A stretch of 64,000 bases of DNA from Phytophthora sp. 'mugwort' (Eukaryota; Oomycota; Peronosporomycetes; Peronosporales; Peronosporaceae). The DNA lies in contig JAUCEF010000006.1 in NCBI GenBank assembly GCA_033558025.1, forward strand, positions 4,774,001-4,838,000, given 5' to 3'. The notes under the pieces are model-generated. The model had not been told where the DNA came from, did no database searches, and saw only the letters and a list, made by a program, of their open reading frames with translations. The translations under genes and the position numbers were made by a program. Shown piece by piece: positions 58,386-64,000 of this stretch; the first letter of the stretch is position 1, and the number at the start of each line of letters is the position of its first letter.

Positions 58386-60280
58386 TAGTACGGAGCATAT
58401 GTGAAAACAGTCTTCAAGCACAAAACGTACGTTTTTGCGAGTTGTGTTAATTTACGAGTCGAGCTCAAGCCTATACAATAAAAGAGGTATCATTCATCTC
58501 CGTCATCATCATCAGCGTTACAAAGCTCGTCCTCACCTACTAGTTCGCACTCTTCAGTACTGCTATGTACTTCCTCTCGAACCTCAGCACTTGCTTGTAG
58601 TATTTGCACCAATGCTTAGCTTGAAATGAGCAAATTCTACGGCGAACTTCGATGAAAGATCAACCAGGTTATCAGCGGGGCGACGGGCTCTTCCGTTTTT
58701 TACGCCCCCCCCCTCTCCAAACCATCTCAATGGGTTGCAGCTCTGGGTGGCACCGGGGCGTGTACAGCAGAACATGGTCATGCTCCTTCGCGATCCGGTG
58801 AGCAACGTATGTAAGTTTGGTCTTGTACGCCTTGACGAGCTCCAGCAGTTGAGGTATGAACCATCTAGGCTCGAAATCAATTTTTACAACATCAGTAGAA
58901 CGGTAAGTTAGATCAGCTCCAGAACATGATGGTTAAAACATTATGCCCATCATTTCTAAACAGCCATGCTTGTATATCTGCCTTGAGAGTTCGTCTCGTA
59001 GGATCAGGATCTTCTTGTCTTTTGTGTTAGCTTGCGCCGTCCATATGGATGACACATTTTCCATACTGCTGAAGAGTCACACACACAACTTCGTAAACCA
59101 TTTTTCAAATAGGTCCGCATCGAAGTTGCCATGATAGTCATCACCGCCCCCATCGCCAGGCTTTTTAGTCGAGCTCCAATGGACCAGAGAGCCGAGTACG
59201 AACTCGGTTTGCATGACGTTGCCGCGACGTGGCACGATACCAGCACCTACAATGCATATCCTGATAGCATACGCGATGCAAGATATTAGGGACATTTTAA
59301 AACCAAATGTTTGTTTGGTACATGTAACTTCAATGTTTACACCACACCTTACCTTGCTCTGCGTCCACGTTTGGAGAATCGTATCTTGTCTTCCGTCAGC
59401 CACGTTTTGTCAGTGACGTGGTGGACATTGCAGTAACTCTCATCGAGGAAGACCTCGAGATTGATGGGGTGATTTCGGCTGTCTCTGTCGGATCAGCGTC
59501 TCTGTAGATACGTGGCTCGAATGGCTACATTGCCTGTGGTCTCCGCTAGATAGTGACGATTCTGGCCACGCAAATACGTAAATCCCATGTCGTTCAGCTA
59601 TATCCTCATCGTGCGCGCATTGTATTGCTTTCCAAGAACGTCTTCTATGTAGTTGCAAATGAGTTGCGATGTGATCGGCTTGGTAGCTTTATTCTGCGCT
59701 ACAACGTACTCACGAACAACTACGTTGATGTCGCCCTCGTTGTAGAGCTTCTTGCGTCGCGTGACGATGGTGAAGTCTACTAGTGAAATATAAGTTTCTA
59801 AGATAACAGCTTGATTTCACATTATCATACTGCAACCCTACGTAGGCATAAATGGCAGAACTACCTCGACGAAATCGGTCTGTGGGTCGATATTGCGTGC
59901 CCGAAGAACGCGGACGATGGTGTTCTTGCCAAAGGTAGCTGCAGCGCGAGTACGATGGCGTGAGTCCCGACCTCCACTTCGGCCTGCTTATGCCTCTTTG
60001 ACGAAGTAATCGTAGCCGTTGACCACTAGGGTTTTCTCGTCAGGGATGAGCTGGCATCTGCGCTGCATGGTGCTGGTGTCGCAGTAAGAGGTATGTGGTG
60101 CTGTTTCTGCTGAGGAAGAACTACGAAACCCCCACTTTCTATTGCGGTACCTCACGCTCTGATCAGCGCCCCAACAGAGGAGTTATTGGTCTTCATAACG
60201 AGATGGTATTTTTGTCGGGATGCGCTGGCCCCATCATTTTCCGCCAGTATAATAACATGAGCCATATTAAGTGCGCACTA
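58386..60280 (-). mobile_element. Tc1-like (DDE_3) element nested in the copia pol gene
   Basis: The copia linker stops at about 60290 (LIAGLNAFLAEM) and resumes left of 58386. The intervening 1.9 kb carries a DDE_3 transposase on the same strand. The edges TAGTACGGAGCATATG (58386 on) and, inverted, TAGTGCGCACTTAATATG (60280 down) are similar and both start with TA, so they are candidate terminal inverted repeats, imperfect. The Tc1 insertion is younger than the copia insertion. Confidence 0.62.
58491..60068 (-). pseudogene. Tc1-like DDE_3 transposase relic
   Basis: From ATG 60068 (MQRRCQLIPDEKTLVVNGYD): GKNTIVRVLRARNID, a spliced or broken N-terminal helix-turn-helix region (DVLGKQYNARTMRI), LEVFLDESYCNVHHV (first Asp, about 59440), SLVHWSSTKKPGDGGGDDYH (59185-59125), CVIHMDGAS (second Asp, about 59050), LLELVKAYKTKLTYVAHRIA and CHPELQPIEMVW (catalytic Glu, about 58720). 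A nine-base run, C on the plus strand at 58705-58713, follows the last motif and shifts the frame; the rest reads ARRPADNLVDLSSKFAVEFAH and an acidic end ADDDDGDE before a TGA at 58491-58493. Several stops; inactive. Confidence 0.78.
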
Positions 60281-60292
60281 ACATTTCGGCTA

Positions 60293-61760
60293 GAAATGCG
60301 TTCAGACCGGCGATGAGAGTCATAGCTGGGGTACCATTAAATTCTGCGATTTGCTTTAGTACTTAAGCGGCCAAATATCACTTTGCTGGCACTCTCCTCA
60401 TTTTCGTCATCATATTCTAACCCTTTAGAGTTCGGAGCATGCCCTCTCACAACGAAATAATATCCGGGACTAGCGGAGGGCTTGGGGGTTCCAAAAACAC
60501 AACGCTTCGGCTGTATATGACTTAGTGGCCGCACTCAGTTACATGGACGAAGTAGTCCTTGCGTTGCGGATCACTACCGATGAAGATGCCAGTCTTGCCT
60601 TTAGGCCAAAACGGATGGTGTGTTGATCTATTTTCATGTGGTATGAGGACCAAGTACCGCTGACCAAACGTCTTGATTAATTTCATGTCAGGTTTCCGCC
60701 CCCAAAACGTTTCAAAAGGGTCTTATCCTTGTCCACTCGTGAGAGTACTCTGTTCCTGTAACATACCGCGCTTCTCACTGCGTACTCCCATAGGTAGTGA
60801 CGAAGCTTAGCTTGCAGCAAGAGCGCGCTGGCTGCATCAGCATTTGTACGGTGAGAGCGTTCTATAACGACCTTTTGGTGATGCACTTTAGGTTCTGTCA
60901 TCTTCACAGTGATGCCCTCGTCACTACGCTGATGCGGAAATCATCAGCAATAAATTTGCGACCACTGTCGGATCTGTTGACCTTGATACCATCCAGCTTG
61001 TCAAAATGCCAATTTACAATATTCATGTAATTCCGAAAACAGCGTGGCGCCTCACTCTTCATCTTGATGAAGTATATAGTCGTGTGTCTTTCCATTTCAA
61101 TGCGTAGTAGTATCGACTGCCATTGTAGCTCCTTTGACATGGCCCCGCAAGATCATCATGACAGACTTCGTTTGAGCAGAAAGAGGTCAAGATGCCCGAC
61201 GAGGAGCAGGCGATCGGTTGATTTTGTTCATGGCGCGGACTTCGCACGTCTTGGAAGGCGTGAGGGGCCGACGTTCTTAAACACCTTGGTAGCGTCGGAC
61301 TTCGCTAGTTCAGAAATAGCGTTGAAATTTAAATGGCCCAATCTCTGATGCCAGTCTTCGATGGAGGCAGCAACGCCAGCAGGGATGCCCAAAGCATATA
61401 CACCTCGGCGCAAGGTACCTCGCGGGATTGGCTGGTCTAAATCAAACACGCCTTCTCAGTAAATTCTACTTTCATGCCGTGGGCAATAAGTTGTTTCACC
61501 GAAATTTGCTTCAGGCCAGGAGCTTAGACAACGTTGTCAAGTACGGATCATTTGAGGTTATTCAGCACCATTTTACCTTTCTGGTGGCCGCAAATGAGAT
61601 CGCCATCGGCAATCCGGACATCATGAGTCTCACATTCTTGAAGGTCATGAAGGAGACTTCGCGCTCCGGTGACATGGTACGTAGACCCGACGTCGATAAT
61701 CGGGGCGTCTGTGATAATTCCTGGATCGAATGTGTCGGTCCAGGCTTCCAAAGACTCCCG
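60293..61760 (-). pseudogene. copia protease, GAG-pre-integrase and integrase
   Basis: Minus-strand pieces: PIIDVGSTYHVTG (about 61700, aspartic protease motif with Ser/Thr replaced by Val), EDWHQRLGHLN (61340, the zinc-binding GAG-pre-integrase motif), a region with CHDDLAG and YYYALKWKDTR (61180-61070), FDKLDGIKVNRSDSGRKF (61000-60940, Asp-rich integrase core), VIERSHRTNADAASALLLQA and YRNRVLSR (60860-60740), then KTGIFIGSDPQRKDYFVH and VIYSRSVVFLEPP in another frame (60620-60470). Order and motifs are as in intact copia pol. Broken by several stops. Confidence 0.8.
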
Positions 61761-61849
61761 CGAATTTTAGGCATACGACGCGAATCCCCAATCCTTAGGG
61801 CGCGTCCTCTTCTCCAGTGATTGCTTCCAGATTTTCACTGGGCGATTCA

Positions 61850-62700
61850 GAAGTTAATGCACGGGCTGCTTGCGTCATGCCTCCTCGTGGAAAAAGAATG
61901 TAGTTGTCATGATAGCCAATGGAGTGACAAAATTATCCGCTTGTATCACAACGTGCTTTAGAGAAATCACGGCGTTTGAAAGCACCCTCACTTTTGAAAG
62001 TGATCTTTCTTTTTCCAAATGCTGGCTGTGTGTGAGCAGGTGCTACTTCAGTCGTTTTAGACTCCACTTGGGTTGGCCCAGAGAAATGATATGGCGAGGG
62101 TTTCACGATACCTTGTTGACCAGCAAGGAGCACAGCTTTGAGATAGCTCTGTCCATATTTCCCCCAGTGGACATTCGGAATTTTCGTGGATGACCATGTG
62201 AAGGTTGTCAGTTTGTTTGTACCATGTATTGGCAAAAACAAAATTAACAAAATCAGCGCAGTGTTGTTTGAGTTGCATGTCTCCGGTCCTCTCCGCGTTG
62301 CGCTGCTGCCACTGGTCGAAGGAGCAATGAGTACTCACGATACGTCTCAGTATATTTCTTTCTTTTATTGGCCAACATCAACGCAATCTGTTGATGCGAC
62401 GGCTCGCTGCTGAGCTCACTCATCATCAATCGACAAACAGATTTAAATGAGTGCAGTCGTAGATCCAGTATGTTCGCAATATACGACTGACTGACTGCTC
62501 CGCTCAAGTTCTGGAAAAGCAGCGCATCATTTATGCGGTCAGACAGTCGAATATCATGCAGGTCCTCTCCATACCAAGCAAATCGAAATGAATGAGCTAT
62601 GTCGACACGGCTGCGTCAAGCGTTCGTGTTCGGCAGAGCCGTCAAAAGTCTCGATCTTCAACGTCTTAATCACTCGTTCGTAACTCGACTCGTTATCTCC
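61850..62700 (-). pseudogene. copia gag region
   Basis: The start is recognisable as LKIETFDGSAEHERL (about 62670-62625), followed by LSDRINDALLFQNLSGAVSQ, HQQIALMLANKRKKYTETYR (about 62410-62350), HCSFDQWQQRNAERTGD (in a second frame, near 62320), KTTEVAPAHTQPAFGKRK and FCHSIGYHDNYIL (about 61920, possibly a decayed zinc knuckle). Family knowledge: gag forms the particle and binds RNA. Several frame changes. Confidence 0.65.
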
Positions 62701-62742
62701 AACACCATAGGTGTTTCAACCAGGTCCACCGCGTACAGCGTT

Positions 62743-62868
62743 GTGTTCTTCTCCACGTTGAAGGCCCTCGGTAGCATGCCCTTCCTCGTGTTGGAGATCG
62801 TTGGCGTGTTCTTCTTCACGTTGAAGATACTCAGCAGCATGTCCTTCATCATATTGGTAATTGTCGCA
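62743..62868. repeat. 63-bp tandem duplication in the copia leader
   Basis: Two adjacent copies, 62743-62805 and 62806-62868, each start GTGTTCTTC and contain CACGTTGAAG and AGCATG. The period of 63 keeps the frame, and on the minus strand they encode two similar 21-residue units (for example LLSIFNVKKNT and LPRAFNVEKNT) just upstream of gag. Confidence 0.7.
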
Positions 62869-62925
62869 TATTCGACGAATGCGGATTCACGACGCTTTCT
62901 GATTAGAAGCTAGCGTCTGTTAACC

Positions 62926-63096
62926 TGAAAACAGAACGGAGAGGAGAACTTAGCTGCTTGGATACAAATTGGAACGAGATTTATTAAACTGCCTTTCGGC
63001 AGGAGTGAACACTCGACCAATGAAAGAAAACAGATATGACGACACACAGCAACCTTGTGTCATCAATGGGTTTATCCAAGCTGGTTATTAGCAATA
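62926..63096 (-). repeat. 5' LTR of the copia element
   Basis: About 171 bp, homologous to 56442-56605. On the plus strand it begins TGAAAACAGAACGG. The minus-strand sequence after it (GGTTAACAGACGC) should hold the primer-binding site; I cannot match it to a specific tRNA. Confidence 0.8.
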
Positions 63097-63824
63097 GCAC
63101 GCAGGCCGCCGCTAACAGTGAATGATGGAGAAGCCTCCGTGCTCACCGCTAGCGTCAAATTTAAAAATATGCGTGGTTCTTGCCGGAAGAAGAAAATCGA
63201 TTCAGTGAAAGAGCCGTAGAAATCGAGAGATTCGCTTACGCAACTGAACCATGACTCTCCCAGCGAAGCGGCGTTGACGACTCCTTGGACTACTTGACAG
63301 CGTACTAGGGCTGCGAAGGTTACAAATGCACTTTGGTCCGTATCTAACGCGTAGCCCGGCATTCAGCTGGGTCTGCCAATTAAACACAAACAAGTCTGCT
63401 CGGCCTCGCCAGTTTTCAGTGCAATGCGTGTTGCTTAGTTCGACATTCAAAGGGTTAGTCGTTTGCCAGGACGCCATGGAGCGCAGATAGTTAGTTTCTG
63501 AAGAGAAAAAAAAACAGTTTTGCAAACTAGTGCCCATCCGACGATTGCGCTCCCACCCGGGTTTGAAAGCACATGCAATCTAAGAGTTTTAATATGGCTA
63601 GAGTTATAATACAGTAGAGCTTCCGAAACACACCAGCGCGGCAGATGCAAAGATGCAGAGGAATGAAGCACTGCGGCGTGCGAAGAGGAGCGACCTCGGA
63701 GGGCAACCCCTCCATTTGCTTGCTTGCGAGCGGAGTAGTCAATTCCCTCGCATTGATCAAGAGCCTGGATTTCGCGTATGCCAGATTCACACGAGAACAC
63801 CCTCCATTTTAGTGAGGCCGCCCA
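63097..63824. other. Region right of the copia element
   Basis: Overlapping minus-strand frames (63072-63947) lack a recognised domain. One of them crosses the LTR edge, so it cannot be an intact gene. No supported gene before the promoter at 63825. Confidence 0.4.
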
Positions 63825-63840
63825 GCTCATTCTACGATTC
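63825..63840 (+). promoter_or_regulatory. Oomycete core promoter (Inr-like)
   Basis: GCTCATTCTACGATTC agrees well with the published oomycete transcription-start consensus (about GCTCATTYBNCAWTTT), which combines an initiator TCATTYY with a flanking element. It lies 22 bases before the ATG at 63863, a typical distance. Confidence 0.65.
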
Positions 63841-63862
63841 GTCGCTTCCTCACCAAATCGCC

Positions 63863-64000
63863 ATGGCACGCCCCAATTCTCCCACCCGCCCTTCCCGTTC
63901 CTCGCTCTTCTCACTCGACGGCACCTTCCGTTCGAGGCGAGATGCACGCCGCGCTTTCCTCCAGCTACAGGAGCTCAACGCTGAACGCGTCAGCAAGCGT
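63863..64000 (+). CDS. 5' end of a host gene, runs off the window
   Basis: ATG 63863 opens a frame of 46 codons without a stop to the last base: it begins MARPNSPTRPSRSSLFSLDG and continues with a basic, helical segment (RSRRDARRAFLQLQEL). The GC-rich third positions and the core promoter just upstream support a real gene. There is no signal peptide. The product cannot be named from this much. An overlapping frame from ATG 63778 starts before the promoter and is less likely. Confidence 0.6.
   Translation, partial: MARPNSPTRPSRSSLFSLDGTFRSRRDARRAFLQLQELNAERVSKR

Larger units (their letters stand above)
56442..63096 (-). mobile_element. Ty1/copia LTR retrotransposon, degenerate, with nested insertion
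   Basis: Two similar LTRs bound gag, protease, integrase, reverse transcriptase and RNase H remains in the minus-strand order gag-PR-IN-RT-RH, which defines copia and not gypsy. A purine-rich GGAGGGAAAG abuts the 3' LTR (minus reading, at about 56606-56615) as expected for a polypurine tract. The flanks GCATGCAGG (56433-56441) and GCACGCAGG (63097-63105) agree at 8 of 9 bases and probably derive from the target-site duplication. A Tc1-like element has inserted at 58386-60280. Without it the element would be about 4.8 kb. All genes are broken. Confidence 0.85.

Noticed and set aside
63072..63362. 96-codon minus-strand frame that continues in phase with 56276-56441 across the copia insertion
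   Set aside because: No domain in either half; agreement of frame across the insertion site has a one-in-three chance.
1..64000. Secreted effectors of the RXLR or Crinkler type
   Set aside because: No frame combined a signal peptide with an RXLR-dEER or LFLAK motif.

Overview
The window looks like a nuclear genome segment of an oomycete, most probably a Phytophthora-like species of the Peronosporales. Evidence: short GT..AG introns of about 65-90 bp; an ankyrin-tandem kinase of the tyrosine-kinase-like group; tyrosine-recombinase transposons of the oomycete Crypton type; many MULE/SWIM, pogo, Tc1/mariner, PIF/Harbinger and Ty1/copia remains of kinds common in these genomes; and a good match to the 16-nt oomycete core promoter in front of the last gene. 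All family calls were made by eye, without any database search.

Layout. 1-308: broken Cdc48/p97 N-domain. 0.4-6.3 kb: an HTH transposase relic, a 20-bp tandem array, two degenerate Crypton recombinase genes that align with each other, and a tRNA-like sequence between them. 7.0-13.0 kb: three genes (A +, B -, C -) of a cysteine-rich single-pass membrane protein family. 14.6-31.6 kb: a transposon graveyard (MULE pieces, PIF/Harbinger, MULE/SWIM, two pogo/DDE_1 elements, one with intact terminal inverted repeats) and a SET-domain scrap. 32.7-41.2 kb: three more family genes (D, E, F, all +) and one pseudogene (G), with a mariner element between F and G. 41.9-45.7 kb: a large intact minus-strand gene with about 11 ankyrin repeats, a pseudokinase and an active-looking kinase; a mariner-related MITE lies just upstream. 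46.8-54.8 kb: two MULE relics separated by almost 5 kb with nothing recognisable. 56.4-63.1 kb: a degenerate copia element on the minus strand with both LTRs, into which a Tc1-like element has inserted. 63.8-64.0 kb: promoter and first 46 codons of a gene that leaves the window.

The most interesting content is the A-G family. Its members carry a 14-cysteine ectodomain (doubled in A and B), one membrane helix, a basic stop-transfer segment and a short cytosolic tail with two conserved motifs. They look like surface receptors or adhesion proteins, and the neighbouring ankyrin-pseudokinase-kinase is a plausible, unproven, signalling partner. Cysteines are lost in even-numbered sets in two members, which suggests disulfide pairs. 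I do not recognise this family by name. Most other open frames, including several long ones antisense to the kinase, are chance reading frames.
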